This document shows positions 48,140 through 58,089 of a stretch of DNA of 64,000 nt, in pieces (position 1 is the stretch's first letter; each line of letters opens with the position of its first letter). The position numbers were made by a program, and so were the translations under genes. The notes under the pieces are model-generated. The model saw only the letters and a list, made by a program, of their open reading frames with translations, was not told the DNA's origin and did not search any database. Source of the stretch: Acholoe squamosa. Lineage: Eukaryota; Annelida; Polychaeta; Phyllodocida; Polynoidae. Location of the stretch: NCBI GenBank assembly GCA_949317995.1, contig OX439047.1, forward strand, positions 35,998,950 to 36,062,949, read 5' to 3'.

Positions 48140-48870
48140 AGATCGGACCTAAACGGGAATAGAATACAAAGAGCACTATGCCTATAGGGAAGTGAAAAAG
48201 ATAAAGCGACAACATCATAACCATTTCCAACCTTTAATGACAAACAAAGGGATAATATGCAAGTCACATTGGTAATAAAATCTATCGTGCAGTTTGAACC
48301 TGTTCGAAACACAACACTTTTATATATGAATTCCTAAGTGTTACAGTACGCCACCAATGATTATAACGAATGACCTTTAAATCACATGGTTGTCTTAAAA
48401 ATCCCATTAATAACCACAGGAAACCATCACTGTTCAAAATGGAAAGGCTTTCTTCTATATAGAAAACTGATATACATACACTCTCCACAGATTGAGATGT
48501 AATGATGGTTATTTTTGTCATTTTCTCTCCATTAGTATACAATGAGCCAATGACTGACAGTGCAATTCTCCACATCGATCTCCCCAGCCTTTATCTCTGA
48601 CAATCAATTACCTCTTTTTTACATCAACCCTCTGCTGTCTGTAGTTGGGCTGGTAAGCACTTTAAGGACCAGGTTGTCAGTAGGCATACATATTCCTAGA
48701 TCGACATGATGCACCAATGGTGCAGTGCTGGCGATTAGACTGACTGGCCATTAATATGCAAGCCTCCAGGCGTGTATAGATTAACCCCCAGAGGGGCGAT
48801 ATGCACCTAGTCCTTATGGATTATACACATTGCTACTGTAGAGTATCATGTGTTCATCAAGGAATTAGAG
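48140..48870. other. No confident gene; strong acceptor near 48648
   Basis: ACATCAACCCTCTGCTGTCTGTAG| at about 48647 is an excellent plus-strand acceptor. One frame after it reads WAGKHFKDQVVSRHTYS before a stop, with a possible donor at ACCAG|GTTGTC. It may be the exon preceding 48874-49005, but this cannot be shown. Confidence 0.3.
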
Positions 48871-48873
48871 TGA

Positions 48874-49005
48874 GACTGTGCCTGTGACCTTGACAAAACA
48901 GTCCTATCCAGCTTTGACGCCAACCTGACCTACCTGTCAACCAATCTCTGTGATGAGCAGATGAAAGACAAAGGGGATGTGGCGAAGACAAGTGGGATCA
49001 TCTGA
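48874..49005 (+). CDS. Candidate 3'-terminal exon, unknown product
   Basis: A 44-codon frame ends at TGA. Its codons look strongly coding-like and its composition is natural: SFDANLTYLSTNLCDEQMKD then KGDVAKTSGII. A plausible acceptor is TTGACAAAACAG| at about 48902, although its pyrimidine tract is weak. The frame is the only long one here on either strand. No family is recognised. If real, it ends a plus-strand gene, possibly one entering through the acceptor near 48647. Confidence 0.3.
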   Translation, partial: DCACDLDKTVLSSFDANLTYLSTNLCDEQMKDKGDVAKTSGII

Positions 49006-49112
49006 TTAGCTGCTCGTCGAGGCCACATTAGCCTAATAGGTCACTCTTCTTCTAATCTATTCGTCAAAAGCCCACAGTTGCTACAACGTCCTGGCTTATT
49101 TAAAAAAAGGAA

Positions 49113-49117
<5 letters not shown>

Positions 49118-49164
<47 letters not shown>
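49118..49164 (+). repeat. (GA)n microsatellite
   Basis: About 23 uninterrupted GA dinucleotides, preceded by a purine-rich AAAGGAAAGAA stretch. Confidence 0.95.
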
Positions 49165-49167
<3 letters not shown>

Positions 49168-49917
49168 ACAGCAGACTGTTAAAACTGTATTGTCACGTGT
49201 TTAAAATGCATCATATCCCATCTAGTGTCCTAGTTCCTTATTCATCCTTTAAAGTGGATTATTTTCTTCTCTGTGCAGAATAATGTCCATGCATAGTATG
49301 TCAGTACAGTTAGATTTTGATCTATACTTTAATAGTGTACATCAGCTGTGAGTCACCATGCGTGTGATTCAAATACAGTATCTTAACTTAAATAAAGATA
49401 CTCTGGTTTTAGATAAGAACAATACTCAATTCATGTCTGTATGAATACTTACAACCCGCATATCTGCAAACAGATTTATTTACGAGAACTTCAAACACGT
49501 AGCCCTTTAATATTATTGCCAAGGTAGGGCACATATAAACATGGATTCAAGGGCTTTTATCATTAGCCTCTTCATTCCCATTTTTTTCTTGTTGTGGCAC
49601 ACGCAATGGGAATATGCCAGCTGGAAAATGATCCTGTAGCAATTTATACGTCCGTGTTATTGTATGCAACCGGCAATTGTAGGGCAAGCCGCCTGTAAAT
49701 CGACAACCTATCTTTTCATACCTAAAGCCAAGTGCTCTCTATTAACGTCTACAACAGTGTTCAGATATCATACACACGTAATCATTTTATCTTATTTACT
49801 ACACAGGGGAAAACGTGTTAAAAGGTAAAAGAAATGAAAAATACAGAAAGAGAGAAAGGAAAAACCATACCAAACATGTTCATACTTTGTAAATAACCTG
49901 AATGTGTCATGACCTAC

Positions 49918-50110
49918 CTCAGGTGCAAAATAACTACTCAAGTTGTCTAGTTTTGGGCAGCCTACCCCTTGTGGGTGGATAGTTGGCAGGAAGGGGATGG
50001 GAGCTAGGTCTCTGTGTGTTGGCTGGGAGTGAGCGAAGGCACACAGATGGCTTTGAGGGGCTGGATCACCAGCCATAGCATCATTAGCTATCGTTTTCCT
50101 TACTTTTTTT
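49918..50110 (-). CDS. Candidate internal exon, unknown product
   Basis: The minus strand has a good acceptor (CTCACTTATATGTATTCAG|) and a good donor (CCTGAG|GTAGGT) 193 bp apart. Exactly one frame is open throughout (64 codons); the other two have stops at once. The translation includes KKVRKTIANDAMAGDPAPQS and HPQGVGCPKLDNLSSYFAPE. I do not recognise the family. Both splice sites agreeing with a single open frame makes this the best of the unsupported exons. No partner exon was found. Confidence 0.38.
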
Positions 50111-50371
50111 CTGAATACATATAAGTGAGGAGGCAAGTTAAAAGGACCGTCCAGGGGGGATTAGTACCAATTCTGGCCACCCCAGGGGGACACCACTATG
50201 GCCTACAAAGGGGGAAAATATACCAAAAATTGTTATATACTATTTTTTTATATAGATTACAATAGTCCTAAAGGGAAATTCCCATTTTTGAGGGAAACCT
50301 TCCAAATTTGGAATGTAAATAGAATGTTTTTAGGCATTTGGGGGCAAAAATCAGTGCTTTTATTGATATTG

Positions 50372-50385
50372 GTTGCCATGGAAAC
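50372..50385. promoter_or_regulatory. X-box-like site
   Basis: GTTGCCATGGAAAC fits the RFX/DAF-19 X-box consensus. It sits in AT-rich DNA without an identified promoter. Confidence 0.35.
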
Positions 50386-50389
50386 ATTA

Positions 50390-51870
50390 TTTTTACTAAA
50401 AATTGAGAAATCAAAAAAGCCTATTTGTAGCCACACCCACGAGGATCAATGTGTTGAAAAAATGGTAAAAATCTGATTATCAGATCAGATTTTATGAGAA
50501 AAAGAATGTGAAGAATATGACAATCACCTCTATGACTCCTTAGTTGTATATTTATATTATTACTTTATTAAATCATGTGCCAAAGTTTTCGTACATATTT
50601 TGGGAAGATAGGTAGGACCAGAATTATCAACCTAACACTGCTACAGTGGGGATGAGGTCCCCTACCTTCTATTTGACTTATGCTATCGATCGTATTACAT
50701 GTAAACTATATATATTTATGTAAGAAAACATTGTATTTCTATGTTAAAACAGGATGTTTCAAACATATTCGACAGCTATCCTGACCTCTGTACTGTATTA
50801 TCTATGCTCGACAGGTATTGAGTCAATAAAGTAAATTCAAACCAAAAAAATTTCCCTAATTTGTATAATTATGCTTAATTATACATATCATCTGAGATAT
50901 CTCATGAAATATACAAGTTAGACCTTATTTGGGATTTGGATAGGTCGGCAACCATCTAAGTTCATAGAGCTGTAACTCTAAAACTAGCAGAGATATTTTC
51001 TCATGTAATACACCATTAGAACGTTAATGGCCTGAATTTAAAAATGGACTTTTTCCCTGTGTGGCTCTATTTGCTTGGCTATACACATAAATTCAAAAGA
51101 ATTCTTTTCAATCCAAGGGGTCACTACCTACTTATTCAATAATGTTTATATTATCATTGAATATTCAGTGAGTCAAAAAATATATCTCTAGTCATAATGG
51201 CCTCAGTGCCAAGAATCTTCCGTTCAGCAAGGAAACCATAGCGACATGATATGAAAGGTCAAGAGGAAATTTTGCCCACCTTGACATTCACTGCACACCT
51301 AACTGCTGAACATTGCCTGATTTAGCCATTCACTGTATTAGAAGGTCTGCCTCGCCTCCTATGTACTAGTGCCTACAGTATGTAACATTACCAACAGGTG
51401 ATATTGACAACACAAGAGGCTTAACCTTAACCCCACAGTTGTCCTAGCTCAATGCCAGCACTATCTGCATCACAATATATCCAGTCATACAAGAGCCAGG
51501 GGGTGCACAGACCAGAAGTGGGTTGTCTTTCACATAATATACCAAGCCAGACTCATTATTACCCTGGGGATCTGGATCCTGGGTATCCCATATCAGCAAC
51601 ATCTGTACCAATTATGTGTTACCTAATAGGTGTGATGTAAGCACTGCTCAGGGCAAGTCTGACCAGCTGAGGACGACCATAGCCCAGACTACAATGGTCA
51701 ATAATTACCTCTATAATGTAGTATATGGAAGTCATGACCTATCAACTCTGGGCAACGCTGCACTGTGCAATCTATAAAGGCTATATTACAACACCCTTTA
51801 GAAATTTGCATAATACAAATGCCTCATTGGTGTGAGCGATCGGTCTTGAAGGGTTCGTAGAGGGGTTCGT
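50390..51870. other. No supportable gene
   Basis: AT-rich unique sequence. The open frame 51452-51640 has no splice support or recognisable content. Confidence 0.45.
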
Positions 51871-51884
51871 AGAGGGCTTCACTT

Positions 51885-52140
51885 ATATCAAATTGCTTAT
51901 TTAAGCACGGGGGTCTCAAATAAGCATCGGCCTCGAATAAGCACCGGGTGCAGGGATATCAAAATCAATAAGCGCCCGGGCGCTTACACTGGCCCCTGTG
52001 ATACATTGTACATGATGGTCCACTGAAGCACCTTGGTACTTCATCCCTGGTGTTTACACATGGCCGGGGCTTATTCGACTTTATGATTTTTCAATACCCC
52101 CATATCCCTGGTGCTCATTCAACCGTTTTCGAATACTTGC
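51885..52140. mobile_element. Imperfect foldback repeat (AATAAGCACCGGG type)
   Basis: The left part has three related units (AAATAAGCATCGG, GAATAAGCACCGGGTGCAGG, AATAAGCGCCCGGGCGC). The right part has their inverse (CCGGGGCTTATTCGAC, ATATCCCTGGTGCTCATTC, TTTTCGAATAC). Overall this is a degraded inverted repeat of about 250 bp, probably a MITE or foldback remnant. Confidence 0.5.
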
Positions 52141-52209
52141 TACATAAATTGGCCAATGCGATAAATGGACCTACATTAATGCTATCACAGCTATTATCAA
52201 GAGCTGCAG
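52020..52209 (+). CDS. Candidate exon 5' of an ideal donor
   Basis: One plus frame is open for at least 62 codons up to an ideal donor CAG|GTGAGT at 52209/52210. The end of the translation (FEYLLHKLANAINGPTLMLS then QLLSRAAG) looks like an amphipathic helix. The upstream half lies inside the foldback repeat at 51885-52140, so the true acceptor is unclear. Either the repeat was exonised, or only the last part is coding, or the frame is chance. No family is recognised. Confidence 0.28.
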
Positions 52210-52214
52210 GTGAG

Positions 52215-53460
52215 TAATGATAGTGTATTTGCCATAGATAACCTATTGACACACCTGTATTTGAGAATGTACAGTAGGGCTGCAGCAGCAGGGACATATG
52301 GCATCATCAACGGCTTTGATATCATTGATGTTATTGGTATAGGGTAAAATATTTACACATCTGGCTGACATACTTTGCCTTTGATATATTATATCATTTG
52401 TCAAGTGCAATTGTGACAGGAATTCAATTGACTTAGTTGTTCCTGGGGTTCAATGTTACACAATTACCCTTATTTGGATACATTATACACGAAACCTGGT
52501 TCAATGTCATTGAGGTAGTGCGTTGTTGTGCGTGTGCACACAGACATACCCTTTATGGATTTATGAGAAAAAAATGACCGACTCCCAAACCCTCTTCCCT
52601 GTGTTCTCTCGTACATTTTACCCTTCAATTCCACCCTTGTGATGTTCAGAGTCTCAGGTGTGGCAGTAAAAACTCACGTAATGTCATGGGAAGGTCTGGA
52701 CCAGTATCATAACATGCAATGGTTTACATTATTTATCAACACTCCCTGTAATGTAGTATCCTTGTGAGAAAATGTACCTCTGTGAAAAAGGCACAGAAGG
52801 CTTCAATTTTACAGATTATGCCATCAGGAATGGATTCGTAAAAGATACCAGTGTCAGATCTGTTCGACTTTGATCATTCAGCGCAGACTCAAAACAGAAT
52901 CCTCTTAGAAAAAAACCCAGATAAATCAAGCAATGTTGGAACAAAGTCGGAGGTGTGGGTATGACTCCATTTGAAGGACATGGGGATATGGACAAGGATG
53001 ACTACCCACAGCTATACCACTTCTCATTAATGTAGTATATTGAGGCCAATCTAGGGCCGCATTTGTCATGAGGAATGCACTGCACGATTCTGGCGAGTTA
53101 CTGGGTTAGATAAGTGCATTAAGATAAATTAATAAGGCCGTCACTTCGCTCAAATGTCACGTACCTAAGTGTCATAGCAACTTAAACCCATAGTCCACTT
53201 GGCCTCTGTTGCGCGATGGAGCCATACATTTCCTATATAAATTTCTGCGACAGAGGCCTAGTGGACTCTCGATGTTAAGCTATCCCTTTCACCCCGTATC
53301 GATGTGCTATAGAAAGAAAGCCCTATGTCCCATACTGTCTGTCCGTCAAAATCCCAGACTCACCATCTAACATCTGCCATTTCTTTTTTTTTCATGTACA
53401 TAAATTATGAGTGGGGTAATACATCTTAAACGTAGCTAGCAAGTAGGATGGCTGGAAGGG
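52215..53460. other. No supportable gene
   Basis: Unique AT-rich DNA. Nothing beyond short, unsupported frames was seen. Confidence 0.5.
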
Positions 53461-53470
53461 GGCAGAGGGA

Positions 53471-53505
53471 TGGAGGGAGGGAGGGAGGGAGGGAGGGAGG
53501 GAGGG
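53471..53505 (+). repeat. (GGGA)n repeat, G-quadruplex-prone
   Basis: About eight GGGA units in a row on the plus strand form consecutive G-triplets spaced by one base. This is a typical G-quadruplex-forming sequence. Confidence 0.9.
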
Positions 53506-53519
53506 GTAGGCTTTAAGAG

Positions 53520-54190
53520 GCCGAGGTGCTCTGAGGAGCTCTTTACCATATTCCCTGAGTGCTGTAGGTCATTGATCACTGTCACGCTGTTTAGCACAAC
53601 CTCAATCATGCCGCCGACTTCCCCCCCCACAGTACCCGCTGCCTTAGCACATGCCACCTCTCTAAATTTCTTACTTTTCCCTCCTCTTCTCCTTCCATCT
53701 TAAGGCATCAGTGTATGGAGATTCTCAGCACTACTGAATGATGGTGTAGGCCGGTTGGTGCACCAAGTGACCACTCTGGCCGGTCACTACTTGCAATAAC
53801 CCAAAATGCATTCTCTCATCATTCCCTGGATAAAAAGAAACTGTTACATGAGGCGTATCAGGGCCCTTAACCAATGTTTGTGTGTTCACGTCATTGGTGA
53901 AGGGAACGACTTTGCTCTGGTTGGGGGACAAGGTTGGAACTACTTCTATAGGGCGGTTTCGATCACCTTCTTCCCATGACATTATTCGTTGGGCCTTTAG
54001 TTCCTGTTTCATTGGGGTTGGGGGGGATGCACGTTGGTCTTTGTTGAAAAGGAGATACTAAGGGGAGCTAAATCCATAAGCTGTATTAAGCTGGTACAAG
54101 GCATCCAGTAAGATACTGGCTCCAATGTGGTTGTGTATCTGGTCTCTATCAAATTATAAAGAGTATGCATATGACCCCAGCCTACAATTC
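53520..54190. other. No supportable gene
   Basis: Open frames at 53731-54012 and 54009-54206 (minus) overlap end to end. They lack splice sites and recognisable domains. Confidence 0.4.
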
Positions 54191-54200
54191 GCGAGATTAG

Positions 54201-54294
54201 AGCCAACGTGGCTATACAAATGCCGATTCACCAGATAAGATCCATATTTTATACAATAACCCAGCAATGTTCAGGACTGCACTACCTCCAGAGG
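54201..54294 (+). CDS. Candidate internal exon, unknown product
   Basis: A frame of 31 codons runs from GCGAGATTAG| to CCAGAGG|GTAAGT, a strong donor. The translation includes QRGYTNADSPDKIHILYNNP and AMFRTALPPEG. Its natural-looking composition and strong donor argue for an exon. The acceptor has a poor pyrimidine tract and the segment is short. No family is recognised. Confidence 0.25.
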
Positions 54295-54692
54295 GTAAGT
54301 TGAATAATTTCAACCTGTATCAACAGCAGAAGGCAGGCTACAACAGCCTCTACTAAAAGCAGGAGAAGCCGCTAATGTGATTTCTCTCCGACAGAAAAGT
54401 ATGATCCATTAGTTCATTTAGCGTCTGTACCTCCATGCCTTCACATTCACAGCTTTCCATGGAGGTCTCCTACTGCCTTATAGACCTCTCAATAAATTAA
54501 CCCCTCCAGGCACACCTTTCCCACAAGATACACACATTCAGTTGACAAAACTTGGGACTTTATTTAGCGTAGCTACTCTCACATTTACTCTGTTCACACG
54601 GCACTTAGTTTAACACTTTGGGTTCATATTTGTAGCTAAAGGGAGTGCAATTATCCAGGCTAGAAAGAACAATGTTGACACCATGATATAAA

Positions 54693-54818
54693 GGCAATAT
54701 GTGACACCTATTGACACACTTGTTGGTGTTAGCCCCTTGATATATCCACTCTTCTGACGGCTCGTGGATCTATCTGGGGCTAACACCAACGTGTGCTTCG
54801 ATAAGTGTCATATATTCC
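54693..54818. mobile_element. 126-bp hairpin element with about 55-bp arms
   Basis: GGCAATATGTGACAC...TTGGTGTTAGCCCC...ATATCCAC is mirrored by GTGGATCTATCTGGGGCTAA then CACCAAC...GTGTCATATATTCC. The loop is only about 15 bp, so the whole element is one long imperfect hairpin. This suits a small MITE or a precursor-like foldback. Confidence 0.7.
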
Positions 54819-55143
54819 CTAACTATCATGACTGTATACCAGAAGATATTACTGGTTAAACTTTGTTTGAATTTTAGTTGGAATGGAATTGAAGTGATCA
54901 AACAGTTAGCAATGGTGCTCCCATTTGGCAGAGATTGTGGGATTTTGATATTGTATTCCCATGAATTTGCAACAAAAAAACAAAGAGAAGGAAATGTACA
55001 CTGTAAAAAGATGCCGTCAAATTAACAACGGTTCTTCAGGACAAAGCTTTCACGGATATCTTTACAGTGTTCTCTTCGGGCTTCCCTAGCCCACTTAAAA
55101 GAGTCTATATCTCCTCTTTCCTATCCTCTCTGATGTGTGTGGT

Positions 55144-55262
55144 GCACATATGCGTGGGCACTGACACGTTCCTCTGTGAAATTGTGTAATGTAGTTCTTG
55201 CCATGAATACGACCTCAGCTGTCGAAATGGCGTTAAACATCTATTACTCACTCACTCACAGT
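55144..55262 (+). mobile_element. SINE-tail-like fragment
   Basis: The segment CGACCTCAGCTGTCGAAATG then GCGTTAAACATCTATTACTC, followed by a (TCAC)n tract, resembles the 3' end of dispersed repeats common in marine invertebrates. Other copies would be needed to confirm it. Confidence 0.3.
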
Positions 55263-55269
55263 GCTCTCT

Positions 55270-56385
55270 TGTAACGCAGTGCGTTGCTGTGCGTTACTCT
55301 ATTACCATCTGGGGCCTCGTGATAAAAAACAAGACACACTGCTTCACTGCATAACAATTATGGTGGATCACTGTTCAGTATGTCACCCTGAAATATAAAA
55401 TCATTGCCTGAAAAAGTTTATTGACAACGAAACGTTGCATTCAAATGATCATCACCCATACTGTCGACGTTATAAATCCCAATGAACTTTATGAACTATA
55501 ATTGAACTTGTCTGGTTTTGTTTGGATATTTAATCACTTCAATGAAATATGATATGCACATTTGTCTTGGTATTGATATTGCTTATTGAATATAAAGTGA
55601 CAACAGTTACTTATGGCGAGAAAGGAACTTTATGACATAAATGTTCTCATGAATAGGAGAGGATGTTATGTTATTTACAGGGAACTCTTTAAAGAACCTT
55701 TCAAAGCACAAAAAGGTTAAAATCCCTCTCTATGGTTCTGCCCACTACGGTCTGAGAAATGTAACTGACCTGGGACTAGGCTGCAGACTATTCTGGGACT
55801 TCCTACAACCACTTCTCCCAACCCTATGAGCTGCTCAGCCAGCTGAGGCTCTCTTCAGCTCCTACCCAACCCACATCCTGATTCACCCACTGTAGGGGTG
55901 GATTAGACCAACCACAGCGCCATGCTGGTATGAGATGTGGCATAGAAAACAACTAGAACATGACCTGTGCCCTCCCTGGTTACTGGATATGATTAGGTTG
56001 CACCATCAGTAACAGCATTGGGAGGTGCCTGGTATTCTGAGGGGAGCAACGATGAAATATAAGGTGGTTGGTTACATAGCATGACCCATTACAATATTAT
56101 ATACAACTACCCCAAACAGCCTTCCTCTCCCATAGCCTCCTGTACCAACACGTATCTTCAGTCCTGTGTAAGTAGTAGAGGGATGGTAGCTTCTACCCGG
56201 GCTACCTCCCTATACCCAGGGCAATCCCCCCAGTGGCCGCTTCCATATTGGCCGTGGGTAGCTCTCAGAAGCCACAGCATGACCGAATTGCTCGCTACCT
56301 ACTCACGGCTTGCTTCGGCAACTCAAACTCCATTAGGAGGAGGAGGTCCCTTCCCCATAGCTGTATAGTCGTGACTTGGGCTTGG
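55270..56385. other. GC-richer region without a confirmed gene
   Basis: Open frame 56081-56368 (+) has no recognisable domain. A weak donor-like GTGTAAGT occurs at about 56166. The raised GC content may accompany the candidate exon at 56394-56523. Confidence 0.35.
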
Positions 56386-56393
56386 TATTGCAG

Positions 56394-56523
56394 TAGCTGA
56401 GAGCTATTCCTGCAGGGTCCGAGTTGCTCAGGCCGCTGGAGTTTTATGCATGAGGGAATCGATGGTAAAGCAGGGCGGGGGCTACTGCTGCATAGGATAC
56501 TGCATGGCTGAGGCTGGACCCAG
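56394..56523 (+). CDS. Candidate Cys-rich exon, unknown product
   Basis: The acceptor CTTGGTATTGCAG| and donor ACCCAG|GTGAAT bound a 130-bp stretch open in one frame. It reads AESYSCRVRVAQAAGVLCMR ... QGGGYCCIGYCMAEAGP, with five cysteines. The motif ESYSCRV loosely resembles an Ig F-strand, but the spacing after it does not fit an Ig domain. A small Cys-rich secreted module is the alternative. The segment is GC-rich, which lengthens chance frames. Confidence 0.28.
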
Positions 56524-57820
56524 GTGAATGCTAGAAGAATAGTAGGTGGAGAAATCTATGATGGCCAATGTGAGATTTGATTTAGTCTACGGTACTGCAC
56601 ACTTACTCCAGTCTGACAGGACCACCCTGCTGCCTTCTACATGTGCAGTTAGAGAGAGTCCTCTATCTAACCTAGGGTAGAACTGCTGTAATAGAAACTA
56701 CTATGATTCTGGATGTTGGCATAGATCAAGGTAAATTTAGTAACACAGGCTTTGTCCAAATCTGCGTAGATCATGTGGCTATGGATCTGTCTGATAACCA
56801 AGCTTCTTTATAAGGATGAACGCGAACATGATCAAGACATAACAAAGACAGTATGCAATTACTCTAATTCTAAATGTATTCCCTGCCTGTATACGTCACT
56901 CAAAAACAGAATTCCACAGGGGATCTGCTGTCTAAGGCTAGATATCTTATTCACACCTTACCAGTGATTCATATCCTAGATGCAGACACTATCTACCCGT
57001 CAGCACCACCAAAGTGGCATCGCCACACCATACTCTTATCAGCATGGCCCTTAGGACCCACAGTATCTCGAGCAGCTCAGACAACAGGTCGGAGCAGCTC
57101 ATACAAGTAGAGCTACTCATATTGGTAAGAACGGGATGAGTAGCCCTGGGGTCTGACCTGTTGTGTTGGCTTTCTAGGTCTGACATCACGGCTAGATTAA
57201 CCCTATATTCACAACCTAGAGGATTTGGGCACTCGAGGAAAGTAACTTGAGAAGGGGTTGTGGATTATCGAGTAGTGGGCTGGGGAGATTGGGCATAGTG
57301 CCCACCAGGGCTGAGTAGATGGTGAAGTCTCTAAGGCATTGACTGGTAATGTGAGGTATGCCTATTTGCCAAGACATATGTTTCATATTGGATTGGTACG
57401 GTCAGGCTTTACTCATTTTGTATGGTGTTTTTGCTGTATTGTAGGGCAACGGCCATACACGCCTTAACCAGTAGGTTGTATCACCCCACTATACAGTCCA
57501 ATCCAATATATCCAGATTGCTAATGTCTTGATTCCCCTGTCTAACTCTAAGTCCATCTGGCGCTCACTTAATGTTAAAGTTCAGGGCTACCTAGACCTTT
57601 GGTATACAAATTCCCCATGGAGAGAGTTAGGTTTTACACTGTTTACTCTTCTTGCTTTGGCCTTGGCCTTGTAATTTTGCTAAATTCATTTATTCTAGGA
57701 GTAATCTAGAAGATACTACCAACTGTTTTCTCCATGGATCAGCAGCAACTGCAAGATATCAAGTAACGCTGTAGCATGTAATACTACAGGGCAGACTTCA
57801 TGGTCACTTACTTTGATATA

Positions 57821-58077
57821 CTGATACACTGAAGACATGGAAGATCCAAAACTAGTCAGTGGTGACCACTTTAGGTCCTCAAGTTGACAATACCTAAAAC
57901 TACAGGTTTAGGTAGTCAAGATAATGACTTTGGGTTGACATCCTGACAACCTGAGTCGTCAACATGATGACTCGTCATTTTGACTATGTAAAGTTGTAGT
58001 TTTAGGTATTGTCAACTTGAGGACCTAAAGTGGTCACCGCTGACTAGTTTTAGATTTTCCATGTTTTCAGTGTACCG
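57821..58077. mobile_element. 257-bp TA-flanked MITE with about 85-bp arms
   Basis: The left arm CTGATACACTGAAGACATGG ... CTAGTCAGTGGTGACCACTT ... CAAGTTGACAATACC is mirrored on the right, ending in CCATGTTTTCAGTGTACCG. Arm identity is about 90 percent by eye. TA lies directly outside both ends (57819-57820 and 58078-58079), which fits the Tc1/mariner target duplication. The centre contains a further GACTCGTCA/TGATGACTC palindromic area. It has no ORF. Confidence 0.85.
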
Positions 58078-58089
58078 TATAAAGCATTT

